A DNA stretch of 64,000 bases from Saccharospirillaceae bacterium (GCA_022448365.1 JAKVCS010000001.1:124001-188000); one strand, 5' to 3'. Positions 47,395 to 59,965 are shown, numbered from the stretch's first letter. Made by a program: numbers and translations. Notes: generated from the sequence alone by a model not told the origin.

Positions 47395-48015
47395 TTAATG
47401 GTCATTTGCTTCGAAATACCACCCGATATTCAATGAAATGAGGCTGTAGGTGTCTTCCAGATCTGTTTTCGTTTCGACCATTGTCTGAACATACCAAAAC
47501 TGATGAACCACCCTCCAGCCTATATTTGCTCCCAATAGCGGTTTCATTTTATTCGATCGTGAGCGTACCTTGCGATCTGAGTCTTGTGCATCAAAACAAA
47601 TATCTGTTTTTTTCTTACACACTACTTTCTGATGCTGCTGCAGACGAAGTCCAACTCTTGGCTCAAGAAAGAAACCGCGAAATTGATTCCGACTCCCTGT
47701 TTTACTCCAAGAGAAATCGATGTCGTAATTAACGTCGACCGGTTTCTCACTTACCGGAGTTAAGACCTCTATTTCAGTGGAATTCTTCTGAAAATAAATT
47801 TGCTGAAGGTAGTCCTGAGTTTGACGAAACACCAGGAAATTCAGGCCATAGCGATCGTTGCTGTCTTCAAACACATGATTGGACCATCCGGCACCAACAC
47901 CATAGGAAACAGACGAATGAGCTGTTGCAGCATCATCCGCCCTGACCATGTCAGCACTGGCGGAAAAAATACCTAACGCTGCCACAATAGGCAGTACTTT
48001 CATCAAGCCTGTCAT
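47395..48015 (-). CDS. Exported protein, probable small outer-membrane beta-barrel
   Basis: A 206-residue protein with a signal peptide (MKVLPIVAALGIFSASADMVRA; the upstream ATG adds four residues). The mature part alternates hydrophobic and polar residues in 8-10-residue strands with many aromatic residues, and ends NIGWYFEANDH, suggesting an eight-strand barrel or periplasmic beta protein. Three cysteines near residues 130-140 could form a disulfide. I do not recognise the family. Its start overlaps the end of the upstream gene by four bases (ATGA-type), so the two are one operon. Confidence 0.6.
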   Translation of the reverse strand: MTGLMKVLPIVAALGIFSASADMVRADDAATAHSSVSYGVGAGWSNHVFEDSNDRYGLNFLVFRQTQDYLQQIYFQKNSTEIEVLTPVSEKPVDVNYDIDFSWSKTGSRNQFRGFFLEPRVGLRLQQHQKVVCKKKTDICFDAQDSDRKVRSRSNKMKPLLGANIGWRVVHQFWYVQTMVETKTDLEDTYSLISLNIGWYFEANDH

Positions 48016-48734
48016 GGTGTAATCCTGCTATTACATGGCAGCAAGTGAGGCTCAACCATATTCAGCTCCACATGAGCCTGAAGACTGCCAATAAAGCCTG
48101 TTACCCTCGCCCGCTCTCCGAGCTGAGAAATTGGACCCGAGGTCGATATTTGTTTTTCACATACCTGATCGAAACGAATATCCTGAATACTGCCATCAAT
48201 CTTTATCAGGGTTGCCTGAGTGGGGTCTTTATCAAAATACTGAACAACCAAACCTTCGTTTATCCAGAAATACTGCGCCCGACTAACCATAATGTTTCCA
48301 TCCCATACACCGAAAGGAAAAGTGGGTGACTGGGATTGTACGGAGAATAGAGGGTCCAAACTATCAAACCGGCGCATGGACAGAGAAACACTGATATTTT
48401 CGCAAGTATTCTGCGACGCGGAGTAATCTCCGGTGAGGCTCAGCACCGCCCAGATTACACCATCGAACGAAGGTAGTATTTCCCGGTACTGGCAAGCGTC
48501 GCTATTATCCAAAAGCATCTCTTCGTTACCATTACTTAAGGTGAAACGAATGAGCTGCTGGTACCCGGGATAACGTGATCTGGGAATACCTGCAATCAGG
48601 TAGTCAAATGTTTCGGAAAAATACAAAGGATGCGCATCTGTAACAGAAATCTGCTGAAAGTCAGTTCCATCCTTATTCAGCTGATACAAGTAAGTTTGGT
48701 TATCAGATCTTTTATTGGTTGAACCAAAATCCAT
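48012..48734 (-). CDS. Protein of unknown function, probably N-terminally truncated
   Basis: A 240-residue protein with beta-propeller-like repeats (TYLYQLNKDGTDFQQISVTDAHPLYF and similar WD/TolB-like blades) but no signal peptide at the ATG. The frame stays open and protein-like for 21 codons upstream (LSEPVRLSLLASV) and then meets a stop near 48795, without a good start codon. It therefore looks like the tail of a longer exported propeller protein that lost its beginning. The downstream barrel-like gene is translationally coupled to it. Confidence 0.5.
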   Translation of the reverse strand: MDFGSTNKRSDNQTYLYQLNKDGTDFQQISVTDAHPLYFSETFDYLIAGIPRSRYPGYQQLIRFTLSNGNEEMLLDNSDACQYREILPSFDGVIWAVLSLTGDYSASQNTCENISVSLSMRRFDSLDPLFSVQSQSPTFPFGVWDGNIMVSRAQYFWINEGLVVQYFDKDPTQATLIKIDGSIQDIRFDQVCEKQISTSGPISQLGERARVTGFIGSLQAHVELNMVEPHLLPCNSRITP

Positions 48735-48820
48735 TACAGAAGCAAGGAGCGACAGTCTGACCGGCTCACTTAAATTAGTAAAGCATTAGCAAGTGCTCGC
48801 TCTTGCTTACACTCAAGAGT

Positions 48821-49615
48821 TTAATGTAACTGCAATTCAATAATTAATGGCAAGTGATCCGAGCCAATATCGTCTCCGGTACGTAACTCCGAGACAGTGA
48901 TTGCATCACTTGCCAGACAATGATCGATGGGAATCATCAGGGCTGGCCATTTTAACTGAGCTGGCCACGTCGGCAGAATGCCGAAGCCATTACGGCAATT
49001 GCTTAACCCGGAGAGCTCGATGCTCTGATTAAAGGCCGAAGACCAGGGCGTGATATTAAAATCGCCCAGCATAATCACTGGTCCGCTTTGTTGTGCTGCT
49101 GTTGCAGCCGCCTGCAACAGCTGAGTATCGCGCTGTTGCATCATGTCTTTTGTGATGGGTGGCAATGGATGGGTTGCCAGCAAGGTAATGCCCTGGCCTT
49201 GCCACTGATAGTTCAGCATTAAGCTGGGTAAACCACGATTGCCCCAGTAGCGAACTTCGGCTTTATCGAGGTACAACTTGCTGAAAACCGCAATGCCGAA
49301 GTTATCATTGCGAGCGATGGCTTTTTCAAACGGGTACGTTGTTTTGATGGTTTGCAGAGAGTTCAGCCAGGCATCATTTATTTCCAACAGCACCAGAATA
49401 TCCGGAGATTCCTGTTGAATCAGATCAATCAGCCGCTGATGTTCGCTGTTGGCGGAGTTGACGTTACTTAGCAGGATTTTATGGGCGCTATTTTCCGATA
49501 TTTGGCCAGAAGAAGTTGACGGGCTTTTCGATAAATACAAAGGCGCAATCGTATAACCATTAATAATCAGCAGCAGGCCTGCTGCCAGGCTTCTGAATTT
49601 GTCTTTTTGCAGCAC
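48821..49615 (-). CDS. Endonuclease/exonuclease/phosphatase family protein, N-terminus lost
   Basis: The protein has the EEP catalytic motifs: LLEIND (metal-binding Glu), LLATHPLPP, LGDFNITPWS and GSDHLPLI. The open frame starts at a GTG (49615). Ahead of it the same frame codes GALVCLTIFVLQ, a good transmembrane stretch, but is cut by a TAA eight codons further upstream (near 49653). Homologues normally have two or three N-terminal membrane helices and about 330 residues, so this 264-residue copy is missing its beginning and may be a pseudogene or a shortened, still active form. Confidence 0.6.
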   Translation of the reverse strand: MLQKDKFRSLAAGLLLIINGYTIAPLYLSKSPSTSSGQISENSAHKILLSNVNSANSEHQRLIDLIQQESPDILVLLEINDAWLNSLQTIKTTYPFEKAIARNDNFGIAVFSKLYLDKAEVRYWGNRGLPSLMLNYQWQGQGITLLATHPLPPITKDMMQQRDTQLLQAAATAAQQSGPVIMLGDFNITPWSSAFNQSIELSGLSNCRNGFGILPTWPAQLKWPALMIPIDHCLASDAITVSELRTGDDIGSDHLPLIIELQLH

Positions 49616-49714
49616 AAATATCGTCAGGCAGACCAGTGCTCCGATTTATATAGTACTTTGGATAGTTATCTATATTCATATTAAATTCTCTAGAAAAATA
49701 AACCGGTCAATGAA

Positions 49715-52700
49715 TTACTGCATCCCCGAAACTCGATACTGATCCGCCAGCTGGCTATAACCCAAACCGTTTTCCTTGCGCACTTCGATCTGCAATGGAA
49801 TCCTTTCTTTCAACGCTTCTACGTGAGAAATAACACCAATCATTTTTCCGCTGGCGTTTAAATTATCCAGTGCATTCAGCGCCACTTCTAAGGTTTCTGC
49901 ATCAAGAGTACCGAAGCCTTCATCGAGGAATAAAGAATCAATGCGAGTTTTATGGCTAACTAAATCTGATAGCGCTAACGCTAACGCCAAACTCACCAAG
50001 AAACTCTCACCACCAGATAAGGTTTTGGTATCGCGGGCAGTATCGCCTAGCCAGGTGTCCAGTACTTCCAGGCTTAATGCCTGATCGGCCTTACGTTTCA
50101 GCTGATAACGCGCATGCAAGCGATCCAATTGTTGATTGGCCAGGTAAATTAAATGATCCAGGGTTAAACCTTGAGCAAACTTACGGAACTTGTCGCCTTT
50201 GGCCGAGCCAATCAACTCATTTAATTGCCGCCAACTGGTGACACTTTGTTGCTGTATGGCGATTTTTTCAAATAGTGTTTTCTGACTGGCCCGTTGCTCC
50301 TCTTCACGAGATAAAGTTGCGCTTATTTCTCCCAATCGCTGTTGTTGCTGTGCCAGTTGTTGCTCGGTAGCATCAAGGTTTTCAGCCAATTGCTGCAGCG
50401 ACAATTCCGTTTTGGGCCCCGCTAACAGTGACTGCAATGATTTATCGACTTGTTGCTCCACCGCTAAAGCCCGCTCTAACGCTTGCTCCAGGCTGTTTTT
50501 AAGCTCCGTTAATTGCTGGCGCTTTTCATCGCTTAACAACGCCTGGGTGAATTGCCCGACGTCGTCAAAATCACTCTGTTGTAACTGGTGTTGCCATTCG
50601 TCGTTTCGAGCGACCAGTTGCTTACTCACGTCGCTTGACGTGTTTTGCAGCTGTTGAATTTCACCCTGTAAACCACTGAGATATTGCTGGTTTTGCTGTA
50701 GGGTTTGCTCAGCAGCAGACAACTGTTGGCTAAGTTGTTTGGTTTGTTCACTAAGCAGCTGCTTTTCTTTCGCAGGGTCTTTATCAGCAAACAATTTCTG
50801 ACGTTGTTGTTGTAACTCTGTCAGCTGTTGGTTACAGTCCTTTAATACAGTTTCGGAGCCAGTCGCAATTTTTTGCTGTTCGGTTAATTGCTGTGCAGCC
50901 AGGTCGATTTGTTTTTCCGCAACGCTGATGGTCTGTTGCAGTTGCTGAAGCAACTCACTCTGACTGGCAAATTGTTGTGCTCGCTGTTGTTGCTCATCAA
51001 GCCACAGTTGCTGCTCTTCATCATCTGGCAAGGTTAATTCAAATGCGGTCAGTGATTGATTCAGGTGTTGCTCAAGTTCAGCCAAGACCTTTTGTTGTTC
51101 AGATACCTTCGCTTCAATTTCGCTTAACTGCTGCTGGCAGTGTTGGCTTTGTTGTTGTGCCTGTAGCGTCTGGTGTTCTGCCGCCTGTTGATCGACATTC
51201 GCTTTATTTAGTAACTGTGTTTGCTCTTGCAGCTGAGCATTCAGAGAATCGAGACGTTTGATCAGGTTATGTAATTGATCACCCTGTTCCTGATGTTTCT
51301 CCATCCAGCCCTCAAACGGCTGTTGCTCAGCAATTGTCAGCGTCAATGATAAAGGCAGTGCTGCTTGTTGCCAGTTTTCCTGCCAGTTATTAAGTTGCTG
51401 CTCAATCTCGGATAACTGCTGTTGCTGATGTTCAATCTGCAGTTGGCTTTTTTCCAACTCAGTTTTAAGTTCAGTACCTTGTTGTTTTAACTGCTCTAAT
51501 AATTGTTCCGCTTCAATCAGTTGGGTCTGATATTGGTCGGGATGCTGATTAGCGTAGTCGCTGATTTTTGGATGCTGTTGTGAGCCACATAACGGGCAAT
51601 CTTCGCCCGGCTGTAATTGCGCACGATAATGGCTTAAATCAGCAATCTGACGTTGTTGTTCGACAATGATTTTGAGTTGTTCGACCTGTACCTTTTGCTG
51701 TTTATATTGGCCACGTAATGCTTGTCGATGAGTATCTTTTTCCGCCTGATGTTGTTGCTGTGTGGCGATATCGGCTCGCAACTGTTGCTGCTTCATTGCC
51801 GCTTTTATAAATAACGGCTGAATGGTTTTTAATTGCTCAATCGCCGGGCGCTGTTGTTGCCAATCTTCGTAACGCTGGTGTAACTGTGGTTCGCTGAAAT
51901 CCACTAATAACTGCGCACGTTTGTTCTCTAGCTGCAGGCACACCTGCTCACTGTCCTGGCGTATCTGTTGCGATTTAGCCAGCTGCTCAGATAGGTGGTG
52001 AATCTGCTGCTGATGCCTTTTTAATTCGTCTTGTTGAGATAACAACTGACGCTGTAAACCTTGCTGTTGCACCATCCCGTCACTGCGTTGTTGCAGCTGT
52101 TGTTGCCATAACGGCAGCTGGCTGGCTAGTGTTTGCCAGGGATGCTGCTGTAACCAATCCTGCAGCGTTATTTGCTGACTAATATCCTGCTGCTGTTGCC
52201 GGGTTAATTCCGCATGTTGGCTTTGCAGTTGGGTTAACTTCTGTTGTTGTTCCTGACAGTCGTTTTGTTGCTGTGCCTGCTGTGAAGTTTGCTGAGTAAT
52301 CTGTAGATCCAGCGGCATCACCTGATCATGAATCAGCTGCTCGGTTTGTTGCTGCAACTGCTGATGCTGCTGGAATTGCTGAGTCTGTTCTGTAACTGCT
52401 TGCTGCTGTTTATCGCCGGTTGCCTGAGCTTCACTGAGCAGTGTTTGTTTTTCGTTCAGCTGGCGTTGCTGAGTTTCAGACTGGGCCGTCAGTTGCTGTA
52501 ATTGCTTATACACCGGCTGAATTTTCTGGGCTGGAATATCACGCTGTAAGGCATCTAATTCGGTTTGTTGCTGCTGCCGGGTCTGCTTCACTTCGGCAAC
52601 TGCTGCGCTGGCCTGCTTCAGCTGCTGTTGCAAATCGCTGCATTGCTGACGCCATTGATGCTGTTGCTGCCAGGACTTTTGTTGAGCAGATTGTTGTTGA

Positions 52701-53422
52701 ATCTCAGCCTTCAGTTCAGCTTTTTGCTCATTCAACCTTTCGATCTCTTCCGCAGGCAATAACTGCATTCCCTCAACTTTGGCTTGCAGTCGATCTAATA
52801 TTTGTTCCTGGTCGCGAGTATCCTCGTATACTCGTTGTGAAATTTCACCGTAAATTTCGGTGCCGGTCAGTTCTTCTAATAACTCTGCTCTTTCATTGGC
52901 AGAGGCCTGCAAGAATGCAGCAAACCCGCCTTGGGCCAATAACATCGATTTGGTAAAACGCTGAAAATCCAAACCAGTTAATTCACTGGTCAGACGTAAT
53001 TTATCACCGATTTTATCGGTAATAATTTTGTTCTGTTCGGCTTCGCTATCACCACTGACTTTCACCAGCTCGACTTTTGGCGGCTGTAATTTACCCTCAC
53101 TGCTGCCCCGGGCACGGCGCTGTGACCAGAAAGCACGATAACATTCATTGCCGGCTTTGCCCTTAACCTCGAATTCCACTTCCGCCAGAGACTCAGCGGT
53201 ATGACGGGTCATTAACTGGTTTTCATTGATCGATACACTCAACCTCGGGGTTTCGTGATACAACGCTAAACAAATAGCATCCAGCAGACTGCTTTTACCA
53301 GCGCCGGTAGCTCCGGTGATAGCAAATAAGCCGTTATCGAGGAACTCATCGTTGGTGAAATCAATTTTCCATTCACCTTTGAGGGAATTAATATTTTTTA
53401 ACCGCAAGGATAAAATTCTCAC
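49715..53422 (-). CDS. sbcC: Exonuclease subunit SbcC
   Basis: A 1235-residue SMC-like ATPase. Walker [18 protein letters not shown] is near residue 38, the zinc hook is CPLCG in the middle of a very long coiled coil, and the ABC signature [16 protein letters not shown] and Walker [12 protein letters not shown] lie at the C-terminus. With SbcD it cuts hairpins and blocked DNA ends. The coiled coils are exceptionally glutamine-rich (runs such as QQQLQQ), more than in the E. coli protein as I remember it. The start is a GTG overlapping the sbcD stop (GTGA). Confidence 0.94.
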   Translation of the reverse strand: MRILSLRLKNINSLKGEWKIDFTNDEFLDNGLFAITGATGAGKSSLLDAICLALYHETPRLSVSINENQLMTRHTAESLAEVEFEVKGKAGNECYRAFWSQRRARGSSEGKLQPPKVELVKVSGDSEAEQNKIITDKIGDKLRLTSELTGLDFQRFTKSMLLAQGGFAAFLQASANERAELLEELTGTEIYGEISQRVYEDTRDQEQILDRLQAKVEGMQLLPAEEIERLNEQKAELKAEIQQQSAQQKSWQQQHQWRQQCSDLQQQLKQASAAVAEVKQTRQQQQTELDALQRDIPAQKIQPVYKQLQQLTAQSETQQRQLNEKQTLLSEAQATGDKQQQAVTEQTQQFQQHQQLQQQTEQLIHDQVMPLDLQITQQTSQQAQQQNDCQEQQQKLTQLQSQHAELTRQQQQDISQQITLQDWLQQHPWQTLASQLPLWQQQLQQRSDGMVQQQGLQRQLLSQQDELKRHQQQIHHLSEQLAKSQQIRQDSEQVCLQLENKRAQLLVDFSEPQLHQRYEDWQQQRPAIEQLKTIQPLFIKAAMKQQQLRADIATQQQHQAEKDTHRQALRGQYKQQKVQVEQLKIIVEQQRQIADLSHYRAQLQPGEDCPLCGSQQHPKISDYANQHPDQYQTQLIEAEQLLEQLKQQGTELKTELEKSQLQIEHQQQQLSEIEQQLNNWQENWQQAALPLSLTLTIAEQQPFEGWMEKHQEQGDQLHNLIKRLDSLNAQLQEQTQLLNKANVDQQAAEHQTLQAQQQSQHCQQQLSEIEAKVSEQQKVLAELEQHLNQSLTAFELTLPDDEEQQLWLDEQQQRAQQFASQSELLQQLQQTISVAEKQIDLAAQQLTEQQKIATGSETVLKDCNQQLTELQQQRQKLFADKDPAKEKQLLSEQTKQLSQQLSAAEQTLQQNQQYLSGLQGEIQQLQNTSSDVSKQLVARNDEWQHQLQQSDFDDVGQFTQALLSDEKRQQLTELKNSLEQALERALAVEQQVDKSLQSLLAGPKTELSLQQLAENLDATEQQLAQQQQRLGEISATLSREEEQRASQKTLFEKIAIQQQSVTSWRQLNELIGSAKGDKFRKFAQGLTLDHLIYLANQQLDRLHARYQLKRKADQALSLEVLDTWLGDTARDTKTLSGGESFLVSLALALALSDLVSHKTRIDSLFLDEGFGTLDAETLEVALNALDNLNASGKMIGVISHVEALKERIPLQIEVRKENGLGYSQLADQYRVSGMQ

Positions 53423-54882
53423 GCGTTATTCTCCTGCAGCTTTGTGCCCGACTGCGCTTTATTTGCAGCAACTTCTTTCTCATCCGCCTTTTTTTCGTCT
53501 TCTGAAGGCGACTGAATACTATCCACCACCTGATTAAACAACCCGGTTAATGTCTGTAATTGTTCTTCTTCCAAAGTTTCGCTCAGTTCGGACTGCTCTA
53601 AACAAGCTTCAAATACATCACTGATTTCCAGCTCTGCCAGAGTTTCCTTGCTCGACTGCTGCAAGCTTCTCTCCTGCTGGGTGCGTTTTCGTCTGACCCG
53701 GAGAATTTCAAGCCGTAATACATCGGTGTGTTGCTGAATCTGCTTTTGCAGATCAGAGATATATTGGTCAGCATCAATCACCACTTCTAGCCAGGGCATC
53801 AGTGGATCTTCTTCGCCGTGCTCGGCGATGCTTTCTAATAGCTTCGGCAGTTCATCTAATGTGCATTGCAGTGACTTCAGTCGACGAAACAACGGTATTT
53901 CCAGTGGCGTTACCTGAGTTAATTCACCGTCATTGAAATCCGCCAGCAGTACTTGCTTAGCAGCCGATGATTCATCAAAGCTCAATGGAATGGGCGAGCC
54001 GCTGTAACGGATATGTTCGCTGTTGGCGACTTTTTGTGGCCGATGCAAATGGCCCAATGCAATGTAGTCTGCCTTAGGAAATAGCCCCGCAGGAAAGGCA
54101 TCCAGTGTGCCGATATAGAGTTCCCGTACTGATTCTGACAACTGACCGCCAACGCAAGTCATATGGCCGGTAGCGAGAATTGGTAATAAATATCCCTGTT
54201 GTTTTACCTGCTGCTCTGCCTTTTTCTCAGCCAGCTGAAATAAGTCGAGGTAATGGTCGCTCATCGCTTTCATTAGCTGCTGTTGTTTATCCTGAGACGA
54301 ATCACCAGCACGGCTTTTTACAAGGTCACGCTGACGCAAAAACGGAATGGCGCATAAAATTCCGCCTACGTCCCCATTGCGATTTTTCAGCGTTAAAATC
54401 TGATCTTGCGGATCTTCGGTGACAGTCGCGGTAACCGAGGCATTGAGGCAAGCCAGCAACTCGCGAGACTCGTGCAAGGTTGCGACCGAATCGTGGTTCC
54501 CCCCCAACACCACCAACTGACAGCCCGTGTTCTGCATTGCCGCCACAAACTGGCTGTAGCGGGCCCGGGCGTAACTTGGTGGCGTGCCGGTATCAAAGAT
54601 ATCACCAGCGATGATCAGCGCATCGACCTGGTGCTCCTCAACCTGCCCCAGCAGCCAGTCAATAAATGCCGCATGTTCCTCATCTCGGCTATTACCGAAG
54701 AAGTGTTGGCCTAAGTGCCAATCTGAAGTGTGCAGCACCCGCAGTTGTGGCGTGCCCTGCTCAGTAGATTGCACTTCATCAGGCTCAGAGGATTGCAATG
54801 TATCCGGCTGTGTAGACTGGGGAGTCAGATCCAGAGAACTCTGGGGATTATCGATATTGGAGGGGGAGTGAGTGCTGGCCAT
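53419..54882 (-). CDS. sbcD: Exonuclease subunit SbcD
   Basis: A 487-residue metallophosphoesterase, the nuclease partner of SbcC. Metal-binding motifs: [28 protein letters not shown] and ALGHLHRPQ. The family normally starts right before HTSDWHLGQ; here about 48 residues of low-complexity Ser/Thr/Gln/Glu sequence precede it. Either this is a real extension or translation starts inside, at the GTG just before LHTSD. The C-terminal 70 residues are acidic and glutamine-rich. It is the first gene of the sbcDC pair. Confidence 0.93.
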   Translation of the reverse strand: MASTHSPSNIDNPQSSLDLTPQSTQPDTLQSSEPDEVQSTEQGTPQLRVLHTSDWHLGQHFFGNSRDEEHAAFIDWLLGQVEEHQVDALIIAGDIFDTGTPPSYARARYSQFVAAMQNTGCQLVVLGGNHDSVATLHESRELLACLNASVTATVTEDPQDQILTLKNRNGDVGGILCAIPFLRQRDLVKSRAGDSSQDKQQQLMKAMSDHYLDLFQLAEKKAEQQVKQQGYLLPILATGHMTCVGGQLSESVRELYIGTLDAFPAGLFPKADYIALGHLHRPQKVANSEHIRYSGSPIPLSFDESSAAKQVLLADFNDGELTQVTPLEIPLFRRLKSLQCTLDELPKLLESIAEHGEEDPLMPWLEVVIDADQYISDLQKQIQQHTDVLRLEILRVRRKRTQQERSLQQSSKETLAELEISDVFEACLEQSELSETLEEEQLQTLTGLFNQVVDSIQSPSEDEKKADEKEVAANKAQSGTKLQENNA

Positions 54883-55255
54883 GAAGATCCGTCGAGAGCG
54901 AAGCGATTTAATGGCCGAATTGTATCATCTTTGGGAGTTGCATTCAGACTAGCTAGCTTCGTCCTAACAACTTAGCTGATTGAAGAATTGTTGACTTGGG
55001 TAGAATAATTCCGATTACGTAGTAAGCGATGGTTGTTGTTCATCACACTAAGCCTAGCTTGGCAATATAAGCCAGCGATGACAAATCATCACTCTACCTG
55101 CTTTATACCTATTATTAGCATTTTGCGCTAAAAATATTCTCACACAATAGCACTATTAATAACTCATTCCATTAGAACCCCATATAATCAAATAAAAATT
55201 CATCGAGACAAAAAACACAGGACCCATAGAGCCCTGCACTTTTTTATTAAATTTC
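54883..55255. other. AT-rich intergenic region at the left edge of an inserted block
   Basis: These 373 bp between sbcD and the WYL-like gene contain no open frame I can support. Base composition shifts to AT-rich here and stays so until about 57800. The terminator of the WYL-like gene is at its right end (55210-55236). No att-like direct repeat was recognised. Confidence 0.45.
55210..55236 (-). terminator. Terminator after the WYL-like gene
   Basis: On the minus strand CAGGGC pairs with GTCCTG (one G-T) and is followed by TGTTTTTT. It lies about 20 bp past the stop codon. Confidence 0.6.
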
Positions 55256-55573
55256 CTAACTATGAACAGCACCCCAGTCTCGTTCTACAAACCACTTTGC
55301 CTCCCAAGTAACAAACTCCTCTGGATCAAAACTATCAGCCAAGAATTCCATGTCTTTTATTTGATCAGGCAACAAAGACAAAACATGATTCTTCTTATCA
55401 CTTTCATAATCCCACAAGTGATATCTATCCGATTTATCGTTTGCACGACGGCTAGGACCGAAATCCATTGGCGCACAAAGGCGAACCAAATCTCTACCAT
55501 CTTCTTTCGAGTAAAAAGTGAGACGTATCTTCTTCAAATTCCTGATAGCGGAAATAAACTGCTCTTTGTACAT
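55256..55573 (-). CDS. Small WYL-domain-like protein
   Basis: A 105-residue protein. FISAIRNLKKIRLTFYSKED opening, CAPMDFGPSRR and DRYHLWDYESDKKNHVLSLL match the order of a WYL domain (Sm-like beta barrel that binds a ligand and often controls defence genes), but no DNA-binding helix-turn-helix is attached. A strong AAGGAGG lies seven bases before the ATG. It follows the OLD-family ATPase gene by 159 bp on the same strand and is probably in the same transcript. The WYL assignment is by eye and moderately sure. Confidence 0.55.
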   Translation of the reverse strand: MYKEQFISAIRNLKKIRLTFYSKEDGRDLVRLCAPMDFGPSRRANDKSDRYHLWDYESDKKNHVLSLLPDQIKDMEFLADSFDPEEFVTWEAKWFVERDWGAVHS

Positions 55574-55732
55574 AAAACTGCCTCCTTGGCATCATTGATT
55601 TAAGTTGTAAATTTTATCAATCATTTTGGGCTACTATTTCGTTACCAATTTGACCGAATTTCAAATTCCTATCGAAAGTTAATCGCTGCAAGCTACTAGT
55701 TTCGACCAGTAACAGCCTGCACCCGGAAATTT

Positions 55733-57562
55733 TTAAGGCGCGTCTCGAAGATGATCCAAGTATGGGCTGCACAAGTTGATGAACGTAGATTTCCAATCAT
55801 TAGGCAAATCAACAAATTCCTCCCCCCAATTATCTTGTATATGTTGATGGGCCCTGTATGGTTTTTCGTTACTTGGTGCATCATAACCCAACAAATCCTC
55901 AATGCACTCATCGATCATAATTCGCCTATCTTCTCCTGTCTGAGCCAAAATCGGAGCATTCATTGCTTCCGCACGCTCTGTCCCAGTATCACGGTCGTGC
56001 ATAAACATGTAGTTTACATCTAAGGCATTCAAATATTTTGCAATTGATATAAGCACTGCTTTTCCTCTGGCTCTCAGAAATTCGCAATTTCCTATAACTC
56101 TTGCCTTATCTTCATGAGACAACCTCTTTATTGTTTCGCGTACGACTACTTCTTCCGTATCACCTTCAAAAAATACACATTTCTTTGAGAAGAACATCCT
56201 TGATATATAGTCATCGACTTTCAAAAGCATTTTCAAGTTATGCTTTTCATCTTCGACAAGCGTTAAGAAAGCTTCTTCTAGGTTAAAAGTATTTGCGGTC
56301 GAAAAGTTGTCTTCAGTAAAACTAAATTTCGTGAGACTCATGCTTTTCTCAGATCCAAGATTAACCATATAAGGCGAATGTGTAGTCGCGATAATCTGAC
56401 AATTTGGGCCTGCTAAATCATATAATGAGTCCCGCATTTGATTTGCCGCCGAAGGGTGTAAATATATTTCAGGCTCTTCAAAGCAAAATATGGTTGCTCT
56501 AGGGTTGTCGGTGTTTCTATTTATAAAATCTTGAACAAATCTCAAGAGCTGAAAAGCTGTTGCCCTGATCATTCCGTGACCCTGATAGTTCACAGCAGTT
56601 TTTACATTACTCTCCATCTCTACCTTAAATTGAGGTTTAATAGATTTATCTGGCACATCAAGTGTCGCACTAACATGTACAGCCGAGTCAGGAAAAAGAG
56701 TATCCACCATTCCATTAAGGTCACTAATTAATTGGCCAAAATCAGTTGTTTCATCATTTGGATTAAGCTCAGCGGCCAGATTATTTAGAAAAGCCTGTGC
56801 TTGAAAATAGTTTTCGGAGTTGCTTCTAACTTGATCGAATAACCCTCCCAACAAAGTAAATAATGCTCCTCCCGGGCTGGTAAGTTCGGAAATACAAGAT
56901 TCTGCAGGTATAACAACAATAATGGGTAACTTTGATAAGACATTACCTGGAATACCACCTGGGTTTTCCACCCAACTAGCTTCTTCTTCCACTTGAACAT
57001 CCCAGCATTCGGGCAAATCTAATAGCTTCGATTTAGTTGCAGCTATTGTCAGATTTTTATCAAAGTTCGCCTCTCCAAAATGTTCTTTCAGAAATACTTC
57101 CGAATAATGTTCTCCAACGAGATCTGATACCTTTCTGCATTCAGCGTACAATGCACTCCTAGTTCTAGGATACTCCTTCATAAAAATTTTTGGTTTGCTT
57201 TGATTAAGAGACCAAACCTTTTTGTATACGATAGAATTTCCAGTCTCACCATCTAGCTGATCTTGAGATGATATTACTCTTCCTTTAAACCCAATCCAGC
57301 TGTGAGCAGTATCAGGTAAATTGTGATACTCCGCTACAATTTCAACCTCATCTTCGTAGGTATAGCTCTCTTCATCTTCGTTATACTCCTTGGAATAGTC
57401 TTCTCTGTCTAGATTAGAGTTTTTATGAAAATGCTCTAACGCGGAAAAGACACTAGACTTTCCTGCATTATTCGGCCCAATAAGAAAGGTCGTGTCTCTA
57501 AATTTTATGTGACAATTTTTGAGCTTTCTAAAATTATTTATATGGATCTCATGCAGTCTCAT
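55733..57562 (-). CDS. OLD-family ATP-dependent endonuclease (AAA ATPase plus TOPRIM)
   Basis: A 609-residue protein. Residues 1-430 are an ABC-type ATPase: Walker A GPNNAGKSS (near residue 30), Walker B FCFEEPEIYLHP and the switch HSPYMV. Residues about 455-605 are a TOPRIM nuclease domain with FFEGDTEE (metal-binding Glu) and FMHDRDTG (DxD). This is the layout of OLD-family nucleases, which protect bacteria from phages or act with partner helicases. No UvrD-type GajB helicase gene is next to it, so it is a stand-alone (class 1) OLD. AAGGA lies seven bases before the start. AT-rich composition unlike its neighbours suggests horizontal transfer. Confidence 0.85.
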   Translation of the reverse strand: MRLHEIHINNFRKLKNCHIKFRDTTFLIGPNNAGKSSVFSALEHFHKNSNLDREDYSKEYNEDEESYTYEDEVEIVAEYHNLPDTAHSWIGFKGRVISSQDQLDGETGNSIVYKKVWSLNQSKPKIFMKEYPRTRSALYAECRKVSDLVGEHYSEVFLKEHFGEANFDKNLTIAATKSKLLDLPECWDVQVEEEASWVENPGGIPGNVLSKLPIIVVIPAESCISELTSPGGALFTLLGGLFDQVRSNSENYFQAQAFLNNLAAELNPNDETTDFGQLISDLNGMVDTLFPDSAVHVSATLDVPDKSIKPQFKVEMESNVKTAVNYQGHGMIRATAFQLLRFVQDFINRNTDNPRATIFCFEEPEIYLHPSAANQMRDSLYDLAGPNCQIIATTHSPYMVNLGSEKSMSLTKFSFTEDNFSTANTFNLEEAFLTLVEDEKHNLKMLLKVDDYISRMFFSKKCVFFEGDTEEVVVRETIKRLSHEDKARVIGNCEFLRARGKAVLISIAKYLNALDVNYMFMHDRDTGTERAEAMNAPILAQTGEDRRIMIDECIEDLLGYDAPSNEKPYRAHQHIQDNWGEEFVDLPNDWKSTFINLCSPYLDHLRDAP

Positions 57563-57888
57563 TAAACATCCTTATTCGAGTCTTAGCCTTAAAGTTTTAA
57601 TTGTGCGCGTGTATTTACACGGAACACCGGCGCTTTGAACATCCTCACGACCAACTGAATTCGCTGCTGGAATCTCCACTCAATAACACCGTATTCCCTT
57701 AAAAATGCACATGCCTTTTATATCTGGCGACGAAGCTTGGTTATCACCATTGATATAATCAACAACAACTTCATTCTCTTACATTTCGTACGGCGATACC
57801 AGAACAAACACCCACAAAAAAACCCGACTTGAAAAAGCCGGGTTTTTATAAAAGCTAAGTAGTTAGCTTAGGTATTGATGAGCGATGA
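57563..57888. other. Intergenic region at the right edge of the AT-rich block
   Basis: These 326 bp between groEL and the OLD gene hold the groEL terminator at 57815-57846 and, further left, presumably the OLD promoter. No coding region is supported. There is no recognisable mobile-element end. Confidence 0.45.
57815..57846 (-). terminator. Terminator of groEL
   Basis: On the minus strand AACCCGGCTTTTTCAAGTCGGGTT forms a stem with one mismatch and is followed by a T-rich run. It lies about 45 bp after groEL. Confidence 0.82.
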
Positions 57889-59577
<1,689 letters not shown>

Positions 59578-59591
59578 CTAAAACGGAAGAA

Positions 59592-59885
59592 TCAGTCTTC
59601 CAGTACACCGTAAATTTCGTTTTCGCTCAGAATCAGTAACTCTTCGCCATCAACGTCGATGGTGTTCGAACCGGAGTATTTTCCGAATACTACAACGTCG
59701 CCTTCTTTAACTGCTAACGGACTGGTGTCGCCGTTATCCAGAACTCGACCGTTACCGACAGCAACCACTACACCCTGGTTAGGTTTTTCAGCGGCAGCGC
59801 CTGGCAGGATGATGCCACCTGCAGTTGCTTGCTCTTCTTCCTTGCGACGTACAACGACGCGATCGTGTAAAGGACGGATTTTCAT
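59592..59885 (-). CDS. groS: Co-chaperonin GroES
   Basis: A 97-residue GroES, the same length as in E. coli. It starts [18 protein letters not shown], with the mobile loop [12 protein letters not shown] that docks on GroEL. The frame extends 20 codons further but ATG 59885 with GGAG upstream is clearly the start. First gene of groES-groEL. Confidence 0.97.
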   Translation of the reverse strand: MKIRPLHDRVVVRRKEEEQATAGGIILPGAAAEKPNQGVVVAVGNGRVLDNGDTSPLAVKEGDVVVFGKYSGSNTIDVDGEELLILSENEIYGVLED

Positions 59886-59965
59886 TTGAAGCTTTCTCCA
59901 ACATTCAATTAACAGGCCCGGCGGAATACGTTCGCCGCAAGGCAATATTTATAGTTCAATTTCGT

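Noticed and set aside
50400-52760. Dense TTG/CTG triplet pattern, first taken for a simple-sequence repeat
   Set aside because: It is the complement of CAG/CAA codons for glutamine in the sbcC coiled coil; units are irregular.
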